This document shows, piece after piece, positions 10,614-21,240 of a stretch of DNA of 59,818 nt (its first letter is position 1; every line of letters starts with the position of its first letter). The stretch is from Desulfobacterota bacterium AH_259_B03_O07 (GTDB taxonomy: Bacteria > Desulfobacterota_D > UBA1144 > Nemesobacterales > CSP1-2). The stretch spans positions 1 through 59,818 of the forward strand of contig JALLOG010000005.1 of assembly GCA_027717645.1 (NCBI GenBank), given 5' to 3'. The translations under genes were made by a program, and so were the position numbers. The notes under the pieces are model-generated. The model was not told where the DNA came from, searched no databases, and saw nothing but the letters and a program-made list of their open reading frames with translations.

Positions 10614-11855
10614 CTATGGAGGTTTTGTCCAATTCACAAGGTATTTGAGTGTTAATCCCTGAACCAGTATAGAGAATATGACAACAATATAAGTGACAAC
10701 TACTATCAGGTGTTTTTCATTAGATTCGGGTAAGGAAAGGGCGAGAGCGATCGAAACGCCACCTCTAAGACCACACCATGTCAGAATTACAATTGAAAAT
10801 AGGGAAATTTTTCTGAATATAGATATCAATAATAGTGGCGTCCCAACACTTACTAATCGTGCAATTAGTACTATAGGGACGGCGATAAGGCCTGCAATTA
10901 TAAAGTGCTTTTCTACATCCAGTGCCAGCACCTCTAAACCGATTAAAACAAATAAAAAAGCGTTCAATAGTTGATCTATTAAGTCCCAGAAGTTCCCTAC
11001 ATATCGGTGCGTCAAATCTGAGTGTCTCTCATGTATCCTTTTCCTCGTAGGAGATAGAAAGAGTCCAGCAACAACCATAGACAGTGGGCCGGATGTATTG
11101 AGTTTGTCGGCTAGTTCGTATCCTCCAGACACGACGGAAAGAGTGATTAACACGATGACTATGTAATTATCTACCCCTTTAATCATGTAATAGCTGATAT
11201 ATCCGAGCAAAACTCCGAAGATAATCCCACCTACCGCCTCCTCGATTATTAATTTGCCGATCTCATAGCCTGAGACTGACTTTCCATCTACCGCCAACCC
11301 GACGATTATTAAAAATATGACAACTGCTACAGCATCGTTAAAAAGGTTTTCTCCTGATATAATAGCCGCTAATCTTTTTGGCAGCTTTAACCGCTTCAAT
11401 AATCCGAATACTGATACCGCATCAGTGGGTGAGATAAGGGCACCAAGCAACAAGGCGTATAGGATTGAAATCTGTAAACCTATCAAACCAAACACCCACC
11501 ATACCGCTATACCAGTAAGAAAGGTAGATATTCCAACTCCAGCGGTGGCTAAATAAAGTATCTTCCATTTGCTCTCAAGCAATGCGGTGAGGTCAACTCT
11601 TAGGGCTGCTGCGAAAAGTAAGAAGCTTAGCATCCCCTTCATAAACAATTGATCGAAGTCGATTGATTCTACTAGCACTCTTGCCCAATGAGGGTCTCGT
11701 AGCCCGACCATTCCGAGGACAATCAAAATAAGAGAAGAAACCAGGGAGGCGATCATAACGCCGACTGTGGATGGCAGCTTAATGTAAACCTCATTCAAGT
11801 AGCTGAATATAGTGGTGAGGGTTATTAAAACGGCTAAGACCGTAAATACACTCAT
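10614..11855 (-). CDS. CPA1-family Na+/H+ antiporter (NhaP-like)
   Basis: Multi-TM protein with ALLLGALISPTDAVSVFGLLKRLKLPKRLAAIISGENLFNDAVAVV signature. Confidence 0.92.
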   Translation of the reverse strand: MSVFTVLAVLITLTTIFSYLNEVYIKLPSTVGVMIASLVSSLILIVLGMVGLRDPHWARVLVESIDFDQLFMKGMLSFLLFAAALRVDLTALLESKWKILYLATAGVGISTFLTGIAVWWVFGLIGLQISILYALLLGALISPTDAVSVFGLLKRLKLPKRLAAIISGENLFNDAVAVVIFLIIVGLAVDGKSVSGYEIGKLIIEEAVGGIIFGVLLGYISYYMIKGVDNYIVIVLITLSVVSGGYELADKLNTSGPLSMVVAGLFLSPTRKRIHERHSDLTHRYVGNFWDLIDQLLNAFLFVLIGLEVLALDVEKHFIIAGLIAVPIVLIARLVSVGTPLLLISIFRKISLFSIVILTWCGLRGGVSIALALSLPESNEKHLIVVVTYIVVIFSILVQGLTLKYLVNWTKPP

Positions 11856-12093
11856 ATATTTGGTTTTTAGTCGATAATCTATTAATTAATTCGGGCTATT
11901 ATACAGGTTTGCTTCAGAGTTTTCCAGGCTGTCCCTTTTTCTTGAATATGTGTTGAATTGATCTGATCTTATGCATTAAGAGAATCGTAGATCAATTAAT
12001 CAGATTTGTTTATTACAGTAGTAACAAGATGTTAAGCTATGGAGATACTGAGGACAGATATTAGGAGGGAAGGTTTATTTACTTTTGGTAATT

Positions 12094-13500
12094 TTAATTT
12101 GAGTTTTTGTGCCTGCGGGTTTTCAGAAAAGCTACTAGGTCAGCTAACTGCTCGTTTGTGAAAGTGCCGCCAAAGCCAGGCATATTCAACCCACCGTTCA
12201 TGATACGCCAAGTTAACTCATCATCCGAGAGCCGATCACCAATATAAGTGAGATCGGGACCACGGATGCCCCCGTGTCCTGAAATCTTATGGCAATATAA
12301 GCAGGCATGATCGTTGAAGTGCTGGCCTCCCTTAAATATTGGTCCACTAGATGCACCTATTATCTTGGCCGTCAGTGGTTTCGCTTCGAAGTGCGGGGAC
12401 CAAGGTGATTTAATTCCAATCATCCATAGTGCCCCTATTGACATTAAAGCCAGAACTACGATGGCAAACGCCCAGGGACGGCGCAGTGGACTACGTTCTC
12501 CACGATTGGAAAAAAATGGAAGAAGAATAAGTATTAGACCTGCAAGGAGGGGTCCTCCTACCATGATGTATTGTTCCAACCCACGCGGAATAAGTGCTAA
12601 TACCGAAAAGTAGAATATAAAATACCAATCAGGAGCGGGGAGGGCATCGAGATTCGCGGGATCGGGAGGAGAATCCAACGCCGGGGGGCCGAATATAATA
12701 GCTATTAACAAGATCGCTACTATTACGGTAAATCCAAAAATCATATCGCGCCACATAGCATCGGGCCAGAACGGGACCCCCTCGCGTTTAATCATTGTTT
12801 CATATTTTTCCCTATACGTCTTTGGATCAACCGGATCACCCGCTTTAGGAGGTTCGGATATCCCGTGTTGAATTATCAGGTAAAGATGGAAACCAATAAA
12901 GATGAAAAGCAACCCTGGTATAACGAATACGTGATAGGCAAAGATTCTACTTAGTGTCGCGCCCCCAAGGGTCTCGCCGCCTAGGATGAACCGGGCTATA
13001 AAGTCACCGATGAATGGAACACGACCTGCCTGTTCTGCCGCAACTACAGCTGACCAAATTGCAGTTTGATCCCATCGCATAATCTGCCCCGTAAACCCCA
13101 TAACAATTGTAAGAGCCAGTAGTACTACACCTGTCAGCCAATTCATTTCTCTTGGATATTTGTACGCAGCCATTAGATATACTCGAATCATGTGGATACC
13201 TACTAGGAGGATCATTGCCGAGGCGCCCCAATTATGCATACCGCGCAAGACATTACCAAGTGTAGCGTCGTGTGTGATATACTGAAGGCTTTCGTAGGCC
13301 TCACTAGAAGAAGGTACGTATATGAAGGCAAGTGTTACGCCGGTTACAACTTGTATCATAAAAGCAAAAAGTGTTGCACTTCCGAATACGTAGAACCAAG
13401 CAGATCCAGGGGGAACCGGATGGCGCATTATCGGTAGGATCGCCCGCACTAAACCCGTTCGGTCTTCAAACCATTGCAAAGCGCATTTAAGAGATTCCAT
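12094..13500 (-). CDS. cytochrome b (b/c1 or b6/f type) fused to C-terminal cytochrome c domain
   Basis: Heme-ligand His pairs (GMHNWGASAMILLVGIH; YHVFVIPGLLFIFIGFH), PDWY Qo motif (LPAPDWYFIF), C-terminal CLYCH heme c motif. Confidence 0.92.
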   Translation of the reverse strand: MESLKCALQWFEDRTGLVRAILPIMRHPVPPGSAWFYVFGSATLFAFMIQVVTGVTLAFIYVPSSSEAYESLQYITHDATLGNVLRGMHNWGASAMILLVGIHMIRVYLMAAYKYPREMNWLTGVVLLALTIVMGFTGQIMRWDQTAIWSAVVAAEQAGRVPFIGDFIARFILGGETLGGATLSRIFAYHVFVIPGLLFIFIGFHLYLIIQHGISEPPKAGDPVDPKTYREKYETMIKREGVPFWPDAMWRDMIFGFTVIVAILLIAIIFGPPALDSPPDPANLDALPAPDWYFIFYFSVLALIPRGLEQYIMVGGPLLAGLILILLPFFSNRGERSPLRRPWAFAIVVLALMSIGALWMIGIKSPWSPHFEAKPLTAKIIGASSGPIFKGGQHFNDHACLYCHKISGHGGIRGPDLTYIGDRLSDDELTWRIMNGGLNMPGFGGTFTNEQLADLVAFLKTRRHKNSN

Positions 13501-13540
13501 TTAGCTAAAGTAACTCCCTATTGTCAATCGAAATTTATTT

Positions 13541-14071
13541 TCATCCATGTGTAGTAACCGGGATGCGGCTCGATAGTACCTCTACCTGACCATTACTAAC
13601 GCGGACAGGATACTGATATAAGCCTCTAGGCGGTGGTCCTGCAGCCCATGAGCCATCTTCATAATACACGCCTCCGTGACAGGGACACATAAATAGCTTT
13701 GCACCAGATACCCACCTTACCGGGCAGCCCAAGTGCGCACAATTGACGGAAAACGCTGTGAATCTATCTTGACTATCACGTCTCAGCCATGCGGCCGATT
13801 CATCGGTGACACCAGCCCAGGGTAGTGGATCCGAATTCATAAATGTTACTTTAACGGTTTCACCTAACTTGAAATCGTTTAAGGATCCTACGGATCGCCA
13901 TATTCCTGGCTTTCTCCTAACAACTGGGGCCAATATAGATCCAATCACAGGGATTGCAACTATTAAAGCGGCTATACTGCCTAATATAATACTGACGAAC
14001 GTAAAAAACTCCCTTCGGTTTAGTTCGTCGGTATTTTTTCCATCATTGTTTTGACTTGTCTGATCGCTCAT
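13541..14071 (-). CDS. qcrA: Rieske iron-sulfur protein
   Basis: N-terminal TM helix; CAHLGCPVRW and CPCHGGVY cluster-binding motifs. Confidence 0.93.
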   Translation of the reverse strand: MSDQTSQNNDGKNTDELNRREFFTFVSIILGSIAALIVAIPVIGSILAPVVRRKPGIWRSVGSLNDFKLGETVKVTFMNSDPLPWAGVTDESAAWLRRDSQDRFTAFSVNCAHLGCPVRWVSGAKLFMCPCHGGVYYEDGSWAAGPPPRGLYQYPVRVSNGQVEVLSSRIPVTTHG

Positions 14072-14345
14072 ATCTGAGGTCTCCTATCCATCCGACGAGG
14101 GCAATTATCATCAAAATGAGCCCCGCGCCGGAGAGTATGAATGAGGTAATGATAATTTCATTGAAAATGACAGCAAATCCCCAGAGGAAAAAAGCAATTC
14201 CTAGTGCCATCAATGCAGGCCAATAACCTGGCTGGGGTAATTTTTCGGGTTTGGGTTTATTCCATGCCTGATGTAAACCAGGGGTGCTTGGTAAATCTTT
14301 TAAGGGCGCCTGAAATTCATTTCCAATGTCTGACATTTGGTTCAC
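14043..14345 (-). CDS. small cytochrome c oxidase subunit IV-like membrane protein
   Basis: 100 aa with two TM helices, in the oxidase operon between ctaG and the Rieske gene; overlaps the Rieske gene by 29 nt. Confidence 0.6.
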   Translation of the reverse strand: MNQMSDIGNEFQAPLKDLPSTPGLHQAWNKPKPEKLPQPGYWPALMALGIAFFLWGFAVIFNEIIITSFILSGAGLILMIIALVGWIGDLRYERSDKSKQ

Positions 14346-14365
14346 CTAATTTTCATTTTTACAAG

Positions 14366-15217
14366 CTATTTATCACTTGTGATGGATGCAGAGACAAACT
14401 CTTCGCCTCCGCTTTGAGTAACAGAAATCAAATCTTCTTCTGGAGATTTAAACCACCTTATAATAGTCAACATACTTGCAAATAGGTAAATAAGACAGCC
14501 TGGTACCCACATCATTAGTCCGCCTATCTGCTGATCAACAGATGGAGTTAAGCATAGGTCATTTCTTATATACGATAATATACCCAAAGAATCAATTGGA
14601 TTGACGTAGCTGGCATATAAACCTACCGAAGCAAATGTAATGACAATTCCAAGAATTGTACATCCAAGGCAAGCCGCTGACAGATACAGGGTTGATATGA
14701 GAGGCTGTAATCTATATCTGTCTATAGGGGAAAACACAGGCCACCAGAAAATCGTTCCAAATATAATGAAGCTAATTTGCTGGAATATGTACAAATTCTC
14801 ATTTCTCAACACAGCGCCGTGTAAAGAGGGTAAGTGCCATATCCACATAGCACCTACTCCGAAAAACCACGCGATTGCAGGGTGACCTATTATACTAGCA
14901 AATTTTCTAAAAGCTTCATGTTTCAACGCATTTTCAATAGTAGATGCAGGAATACCATGTAGAAGCAATAAGGGAACAATCAGTAAAAGCGTAATGTGCT
15001 GTACCATATTTGCACTGAGTAGATACGATTTGCCGAGCATACTTATTGGAGAGACTAGGGTAAGAAATAAAAGGGCTACACCTGCAATAAAAAATAAAGA
15101 GCTTTTCGAGAAATGCCCTCTAACTGTGTGAACGTAACTTATTATTAATATTGCACATAAAACAATGACCCATCCGTCGAAGTTCCACGTTGTCGTTAAG
15201 ATATCAAAAGCTGTCAT
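14366..15217 (-). CDS. ctaG: cytochrome c oxidase assembly protein CtaG (caa3-type)
   Basis: Polytopic protein with HLPSLHGAVLRNENLYIFQQISFIIFGTIFWWPV typical of caa3_CtaG; operon context. Confidence 0.87.
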   Translation of the reverse strand: MTAFDILTTTWNFDGWVIVLCAILIISYVHTVRGHFSKSSLFFIAGVALLFLTLVSPISMLGKSYLLSANMVQHITLLLIVPLLLLHGIPASTIENALKHEAFRKFASIIGHPAIAWFFGVGAMWIWHLPSLHGAVLRNENLYIFQQISFIIFGTIFWWPVFSPIDRYRLQPLISTLYLSAACLGCTILGIVITFASVGLYASYVNPIDSLGILSYIRNDLCLTPSVDQQIGGLMMWVPGCLIYLFASMLTIIRWFKSPEEDLISVTQSGGEEFVSASITSDK

Positions 15218-15276
15218 TAGCAGTCCTCATTTGTTAAGTTTTCTATCCCAAACTCATAAGATTATCTATAACCTCA

Positions 15277-15852
15277 TTATAAAACTGCCCATAAATAAAT
15301 TACGGAGTAAACTACTATCCAAACTACATCGACAAAGTGCCAGTATAGGGATATAGACTCTATTCCTGCGGATTTTGGACCTCTGAAATCACCTGCGAGA
15401 GCAAGCCCAAAAAGAATCAAGAGCATTATGAGCCCGACTGTTACGTGAAAACCATGAAAACCAGTGAGCGTGTAAAAGGTGGTACCAAAAAGGTCACGGC
15501 TAATCGTTATATCCTGCTTGATCATTCCCCACCACTCTGTTCCTTGACCATATAGGAACAATGCTCCAAGAACGATGGTTATGAAGAGCCAAAAGCACAA
15601 CATTGAGTGTCTTTTAGACTTTAGGCTTTTCACTCCTAGCCAAACTGTAAAGCTGCTTAAGATTAATATAAGTGTGAAAATCCCTGTCCTTATTGGGTTA
15701 AGGCTAGTCAACGCCGTTGGACCTCCAGTCGATTCGAAACCCACAGCAGCAGTACTTCTGTAATAGGCATAGGTCAAAATCAATACAATGAAAAACATCG
15801 ACTCGGAGGCCAAGAAAAACATCATGAGAAGCTTGTTCTTCTCAATATTCAC
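15277..15852 (-). CDS. ctaE: cytochrome c oxidase subunit III
   Basis: FLASESMFFIVLI, GFHGFHVTVGLIML, WHFVDVVWIVVYSVIYLW motifs. Confidence 0.93.
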   Translation of the reverse strand: MNIEKNKLLMMFFLASESMFFIVLILTYAYYRSTAAVGFESTGGPTALTSLNPIRTGIFTLILILSSFTVWLGVKSLKSKRHSMLCFWLFITIVLGALFLYGQGTEWWGMIKQDITISRDLFGTTFYTLTGFHGFHVTVGLIMLLILFGLALAGDFRGPKSAGIESISLYWHFVDVVWIVVYSVIYLWAVL

Positions 15853-17528
15853 CTTGTCACTCCGGTATTGAATGATTCAGGTTCATCGGGCATATCAGGA
15901 TGAGCTAGATCCCATAGTGGTCGGGCACTATGAATACGTGGTACTTCATCAAAATTGTGGACAGGGGGTGGGGACGCTGCCAACCACTCGAGGGTCCATG
16001 CATTCCATGGGTTATTTCCAGCTATCTTTCCCTTTCGAAGGCTGAAAAATATATTAAAAATAAATATGAGCACTGAAAATCCGAGAACACATGCTCCTAT
16101 GGTTGAAAGCAAATTCAACCAGTTCCAACTTGGAAGATCTGGGTATGTGTATACTCGGCGAGGCATGCCAAGCAATCCTACCATGTGTTGAAATAGGAAG
16201 GTGAGATTAAAACCAATGAGCATTAGCCAGAAGTGACATTTACCTATTCTTTCCGAGAGCATGCGTCCAGTCCATTTTGGAAACCAATAATAGATCCCCG
16301 CAAATATTGCAAACATAGAGCCGCCAAAGAGCACGTAATGTATATGGGCGACGACAAAATAACTATCGGTCAACTGCCAAGTAAGAGGAGCTGCTGCAAA
16401 GGCCACACCACTTAGACCACCGATTACAAACTCTATGACAAATGCGGTAGCAAACATCATTGCTGTGGCAAAATAGATCTTGCCTCCCCACATCGTTGCA
16501 ATCCATGTAAAAATTTTCACCCCTGTTGGTACTGCAATCAGCATGCTTGCTAGAGAAAAGTATGTGTTAAAAGGAACGCCGAGCCCCACTGCAAACATAT
16601 GATGTCCCCAGACTCCGAATGCCAGTAGTCCAATAGCAATCGCCGATCCCACCATGAAGCCGTATCCAAAGATGGGTTGGCGTGAAAAAACGGGGATAAC
16701 TTCGCAGATAATGGCAAAGGCAGGTAGGACGAGGATGTATACCTCTGGATGTCCAAATCCCCAGAACACATTTTGCCAAAGTATGGCGGATCCTCCCGAG
16801 GATGGAGCGAAAAAGTTAGCCTCGAGTATACGGTCCAAAAGCAATGTAACAAGACCCGCGTTGAGTATTGGAATCGCGAAAGCCAGCAAGAAAGAGGTAA
16901 CCAATAGCAACCAGACAAACAGTGGAATGCGACGCATAGTCATTCCAGGAGCGCGGAGAGTTATAATTGTTATAATATTGTTTATACCGGAAGCTACTGA
17001 ACCGATGCCAGTGCATAAAAGCGCTAACGCCCAGTAAGTGGGGCCATTATTAAGTGAATAGGGTTTTTCACTAAGAGGGGTATAGGCGAACCAACCGACA
17101 TCGGTTGCGCCGCTCTGAGTTATAAACGGGTAATATAGGAGTAAACCACCAAACACCACTACCCAGAAGCTTAAGGCGTTTAAACGTGGAAAGGCCATGT
17201 CACGAGCGCCAATCATTAAAGGTATGAGATATACTCCAAGACCTATCAAGAACGGCATTATTACCAGAAATACCATTGTAGTGCCGTGCATTGTAAAAAG
17301 TTGGTTGAAGAGTTCAGGGTCAATAAAATTGTTGTCTGGCCTGGACAGTTGAATCCGCATTAGCAGAGCCTCTAAACCACCAATACAGAAGAAGGAAAGT
17401 GCGGCGATGAAATACATTATTCCAATCTGCTTATGATCGACAGAGGCTGCCCACGTAAGCAGGCCTTCACTTTCTCCTACCCGTGGAAGGGGTTCAGTCG
17501 TTTCTGGGACCCACGGTATTCTGCTCAT
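15849..17528 (-). CDS. ctaD: cytochrome c oxidase subunit I
   Basis: WGFGHPEVYILVLPAF, YFVVAHIHYVLFGG; A-type (E-containing) D-pathway signature. Confidence 0.96.
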   Translation of the reverse strand: MSRIPWVPETTEPLPRVGESEGLLTWAASVDHKQIGIMYFIAALSFFCIGGLEALLMRIQLSRPDNNFIDPELFNQLFTMHGTTMVFLVIMPFLIGLGVYLIPLMIGARDMAFPRLNALSFWVVVFGGLLLYYPFITQSGATDVGWFAYTPLSEKPYSLNNGPTYWALALLCTGIGSVASGINNIITIITLRAPGMTMRRIPLFVWLLLVTSFLLAFAIPILNAGLVTLLLDRILEANFFAPSSGGSAILWQNVFWGFGHPEVYILVLPAFAIICEVIPVFSRQPIFGYGFMVGSAIAIGLLAFGVWGHHMFAVGLGVPFNTYFSLASMLIAVPTGVKIFTWIATMWGGKIYFATAMMFATAFVIEFVIGGLSGVAFAAAPLTWQLTDSYFVVAHIHYVLFGGSMFAIFAGIYYWFPKWTGRMLSERIGKCHFWLMLIGFNLTFLFQHMVGLLGMPRRVYTYPDLPSWNWLNLLSTIGACVLGFSVLIFIFNIFFSLRKGKIAGNNPWNAWTLEWLAASPPPVHNFDEVPRIHSARPLWDLAHPDMPDEPESFNTGVTR

Positions 17529-18469
17529 TTCAAAGCCTCCAAGTAAGCCACAATTGCGTTTACTTCGTCATCAGATAGTTTCATATTAGGCATGAGTGCC
17601 CCAGGTTTAAAACCCTTGGGATTCTTAAGCCATTTTGCAAGATTGATCGGTGTGTTCAGCAAGGTACCGGCTCCAATGGTCGTACGAGTTGCCAGGTGTG
17701 TTAAATTCGGTCCTACTGTTGCTACAGCATCGGTACCGGCGATGGAATGGCAATTCATACAAGCCTTTTCCTTAAATAGCTTTGATCCTTTTCCAGCTTC
17801 CCCAGATCTAGGGGTAGGTGGTACATAAAGCTGGCCTTTTTCCCAAACATCAAATTCTTCTTGATGATGTGCTATGACTCGTAGGCGCATATGAGCATGA
17901 GCTATACCACAAAATTCTGAACATTGTCCCAGATATATGCCTGGTTCATCGGCTTCCAACCACATATAATTAGGGTGTCCAGGGACCAAATCAATCTTGC
18001 GGGCTACTTCTGGCACCCAGAAATCATGAATTACATCAATCGATTCAAGCCTAACTAGCATTTTCTTACCTACAGGAATATGAATCTCGTTAGCTGAAAC
18101 AACCCCCGATTTTGGATAGTGAAGCTCCCACCACCATTGATGTCCTATTATTACCAGATCTGGTTTTTGATCCTCAATTATTGCACTCGAAGGATTCACC
18201 TTAACCATTGTTATAACCGAAAAGATAAACAGGGCGGCAACTATTAAAAAGGGAATTATGGTCCAGACAATTTCAAGTTTCTCATTTCCATATACCTGTC
18301 GAGGTTCCTCATCATCTCCAGGTTTTCTTCTAAATCGATATGAAATAAAGGTAACCAGAACTATAATGATGGCTAAGATGGTCCCTGCAATAATGATCAT
18401 GAATATGCCTAAATTCGCGATAGCCCAAGCCTGGGGAGAACTTGGGTTGAATACAGATGTAAGTTCCAT
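17525..18469 (-). CDS. ctaC: cytochrome c oxidase subunit II with fused cytochrome c domain (caa3 type)
   Basis: CuA motif CSEFCGIAHAHM; C-terminal CMNCHSIAGTDA heme c motif. Confidence 0.95.
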   Translation of the reverse strand: MELTSVFNPSSPQAWAIANLGIFMIIIAGTILAIIIVLVTFISYRFRRKPGDDEEPRQVYGNEKLEIVWTIIPFLIVAALFIFSVITMVKVNPSSAIIEDQKPDLVIIGHQWWWELHYPKSGVVSANEIHIPVGKKMLVRLESIDVIHDFWVPEVARKIDLVPGHPNYMWLEADEPGIYLGQCSEFCGIAHAHMRLRVIAHHQEEFDVWEKGQLYVPPTPRSGEAGKGSKLFKEKACMNCHSIAGTDAVATVGPNLTHLATRTTIGAGTLLNTPINLAKWLKNPKGFKPGALMPNMKLSDDEVNAIVAYLEALK

Positions 18470-18659
18470 CTTACTCCCTTACTTTTTTTGAAGTAATCCT
18501 AATACTAGTAAATAACTTCTTATAAACCCATTATATAAAGTAATTGTTATGATTGTCAAGGGCTGCGGTATAATTAAAAAAGTTCGTCCCGATTAAATTT
18601 TTAATACCTCTAGATCAACAATTTAAAAGCAAAAAGATTATTGCGATGCCAATTAAATT

Positions 18660-19300
18660 TTATACGGTATGTTGGTTGTCCTTCTTGATAAATCTCATTG
18701 AATAATCTAAGTTCGCATCGGTTTTCTTATGGGGGTTAAATATCCTTTGCGGATCAAAAATTTCCTTGACCTGGCAAAACAGATCAAAGACCTTTTCACC
18801 ATACATCTGTTTGAGATAAGCTCCCCTAATTAATCCGTCATTGTGTTCGGCACTCAAAGAAGCTTTATACTCTAAAACTAAATTAAACACCTTTTGAGTC
18901 GACTCCGGAATTTTCTTTCTTTGATTTTCATCAGTCATATCCATTAACGGTATTACATGAAAGTTGCCATCCCCAGGGTGTCCAGCAATTGGAAAACTGA
19001 GATCGGGGTATTGTTCAAATATATTCTCGAGCCTTTTTAAGAACTCGGGCATGACTTCGGGTTTTACTATAAAATCATCAATAAAAGGCACTGTCTGCCT
19101 TCCCTTAACTTTCTTACGCAATAAATTGAAACTCAATCGTCTTATAGTCCAGTACTTTTCAGACTCCCCCTGCTTTTAGTTCGGTGGGCACCTACGTGGT
19201 ATTCCTTGAGAGCTTTTTCTAGCTTTTCCATCCTCTCTAACAATACATCCCATTCAAAATAAACTGTTTTTGTCTTTATCCTTGGTCTAAAATTCAATTC
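18660..19300 (-). pseudogene. remnant of FAD-linked oxidase (GlcD/Dld-like) C-terminal domain
   Basis: Only the C-terminal half is open (HPGDGNFHVIPL, SAEHNDGLIRGAYLKQMYG). Upstream conserved residues GESEKYWTIRRLSFNLL are in frame, but the preceding TELKA is reached only by a -1 shift at a C5/G5 run (19166-19170). No N-terminal FAD domain. Confidence 0.75.
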
Positions 19301-19390
19301 CTTTTCACATTTGAATTAGACTAGATTATAGATTATAGTTGGAAATAAATTTTTTGTTATTTAAATATGAGGAAATGAGGGCAACAAAAC

Positions 19391-20257
19391 TTGGATGTAA
19401 CTGAAAAAGAAATTGCGTTCCTAGAGAACAAAGCAGATCAGATACGAGAAGATATTATCAAGATGCTTCTGGAGGCGGGTTCGGGTCACTCTGCAGGCTC
19501 TTTGGGGACGGCAGACATATTTACGGCGCTATATTTTCATGTCATGAAGCATGATCCGAAAAACCCGGATTGGGAGGAAAGGGACAGGTTTGTCCTGAGT
19601 AATGCTCATATTTGCCCAGTGCTATATGCAACTTTAGCTCATGCCGGGTATTTTCCTAAAGAAGAGATGATGACGCTGAGAAAATTAGGGTCAAGGCTTC
19701 AGGGGCATCCCCATAGGGGCATGTTGCCCGGACTTGAGGCCTCAGGCGGTTCTCTGGGTCAAGGAATTTCCATAGCTGTAGGAATGGCTCTGGCGAATAA
19801 ATTGGACGGAAAAAGATCAAGAGTTTACTGTATGGTTGGCGACGGAGAGGAGGATGAGGGACAGGTCTGGGAGGCATTTTTGCTTGCAGGTAAAAACAGG
19901 CTAAATAATCTCGCGGTAGTAGTGGATAGGAATAATATTCAGCAGGACGGATTCACTGAGGATATTATGCCAATGGAACCATTAAAAGGAAAATATGAAA
20001 TGTTTGGATGGCACGTGTTAGAAGTGGACGGAAATGATATTAGGAGTCTTATAGGCGCTTTTGAAGAAGCAAAAGAAATATTTGAGAAGCCTACTATGTT
20101 GTTGGCGCACACGATTCCGGGAAAAGGGGTTGACTTCATGGAATTTAAGCCCGAGTGGCATGGAAAGCCTCCCGACAAGGAAGAGGCCAAGAAGGCTCTC
20201 GAAGATCTTGAACAAATAAAGACATTGGGTGGAAGGATAATCGGCGAGCATCAATAA
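19391..20257 (+). CDS. transketolase, N-terminal subunit
   Basis: AGSGHSAGSLGTADIFTALYFHVM, MVGDGEEDEGQVWEAFLLAGKNRLNNL ThDP-binding motif. Confidence 0.93.
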   Translation: MDVTEKEIAFLENKADQIREDIIKMLLEAGSGHSAGSLGTADIFTALYFHVMKHDPKNPDWEERDRFVLSNAHICPVLYATLAHAGYFPKEEMMTLRKLGSRLQGHPHRGMLPGLEASGGSLGQGISIAVGMALANKLDGKRSRVYCMVGDGEEDEGQVWEAFLLAGKNRLNNLAVVVDRNNIQQDGFTEDIMPMEPLKGKYEMFGWHVLEVDGNDIRSLIGAFEEAKEIFEKPTMLLAHTIPGKGVDFMEFKPEWHGKPPDKEEAKKALEDLEQIKTLGGRIIGEHQ

Positions 20258-20262
20258 AATCT

Positions 20263-21240
20263 ATGGATACCGATCCTTATTTGGCAGACAACATATTCTC
20301 TGAGCCTGAGCAGATTCCCCAGAGAAATGGTTATGGGGACGGCGTTATAGAGGCTGGGAAAAAGAATAAAAATGTCGTCGTTTTGTGCTGTGACCTGGTA
20401 CAGTCCACAAGATCTCTAGGCTTTAAAAAGGCATTTCCTGAAAGATTTTTTGAAATGGGAATTGCTGAGCAAAACATGGCGGGAATCGCAGCAGGAATGG
20501 CATTTTGTGGGAAAATACCCTACATTGCTTCCTATGCGGTATTCAACCCTGGTAGAAATTGGGATCAGATAAGGGTTAGCATTTGTTTCAGCATGGCAAA
20601 TGTTAAGGTCATGGGTGCGCATGCGGGAGTAACAGTCGGACCAAATGGTGGCACACATCAGGCATTGGAAGATATAGCTATTACAAGATGTTTGCCAAAC
20701 ATGACTGTTATAGTGCCTTGCGATTATTTGGAAGCTAAAAAGGCAACAATTGCAATGGCAGACCTAAATGGGCCGGTTTACATGCGATTTGGAAGAGAAA
20801 AACTTCCAGCAATTACCACTGAACGAACACCTTTTCAAATCGGGCGAGCGGAAACTTTTAGACAGGGTAATGACGTCACAGTAATTGCATGTGGCTCACT
20901 TGTATATGAATCGTTGATTGCCGCTGAAGAGTTGTCGAGCGACGGAGTTGACGTAAGGGTGATTAATTGTCACACAGTAAAGCCTATTGACAAAGATAGT
21001 ATAGTAAGAGCTGCAAGAGAGACTGGGGCCATAGTTACGGCTGAAGAACATCAGGCGCATGGCGGCCTGGGCAGTTCTGTATCAGAGGTCGTATCAGGAA
21101 ATCACCCGGTTCCAATCGAGTATGTGGCAATCATGGATAGGTTTGGAGAGTCTGGAACGCCAGATGAGCTTATGGCAAAGTATGGCTTGAAGTCTCCAAA
21201 TATTATTGATGCCGTTAAAAAGGTATTAAAGAGAAAATGA
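20263..21240 (+). CDS. transketolase, C-terminal subunit
   Basis: FEMGIAEQNMAGIAAGMAFCGKIPY, GPNGGTHQALEDIAITR; begins 5 nt after the N-terminal subunit. Confidence 0.93.
   Translation: MDTDPYLADNIFSEPEQIPQRNGYGDGVIEAGKKNKNVVVLCCDLVQSTRSLGFKKAFPERFFEMGIAEQNMAGIAAGMAFCGKIPYIASYAVFNPGRNWDQIRVSICFSMANVKVMGAHAGVTVGPNGGTHQALEDIAITRCLPNMTVIVPCDYLEAKKATIAMADLNGPVYMRFGREKLPAITTERTPFQIGRAETFRQGNDVTVIACGSLVYESLIAAEELSSDGVDVRVINCHTVKPIDKDSIVRAARETGAIVTAEEHQAHGGLGSSVSEVVSGNHPVPIEYVAIMDRFGESGTPDELMAKYGLKSPNIIDAVKKVLKRK

Noticed and set aside
16654-17037. 127-aa plus-strand and 122-aa minus-strand alternative-frame ORFs in ctaD
   Set aside because: Overlap the strongly conserved CoxI gene; spurious frames.
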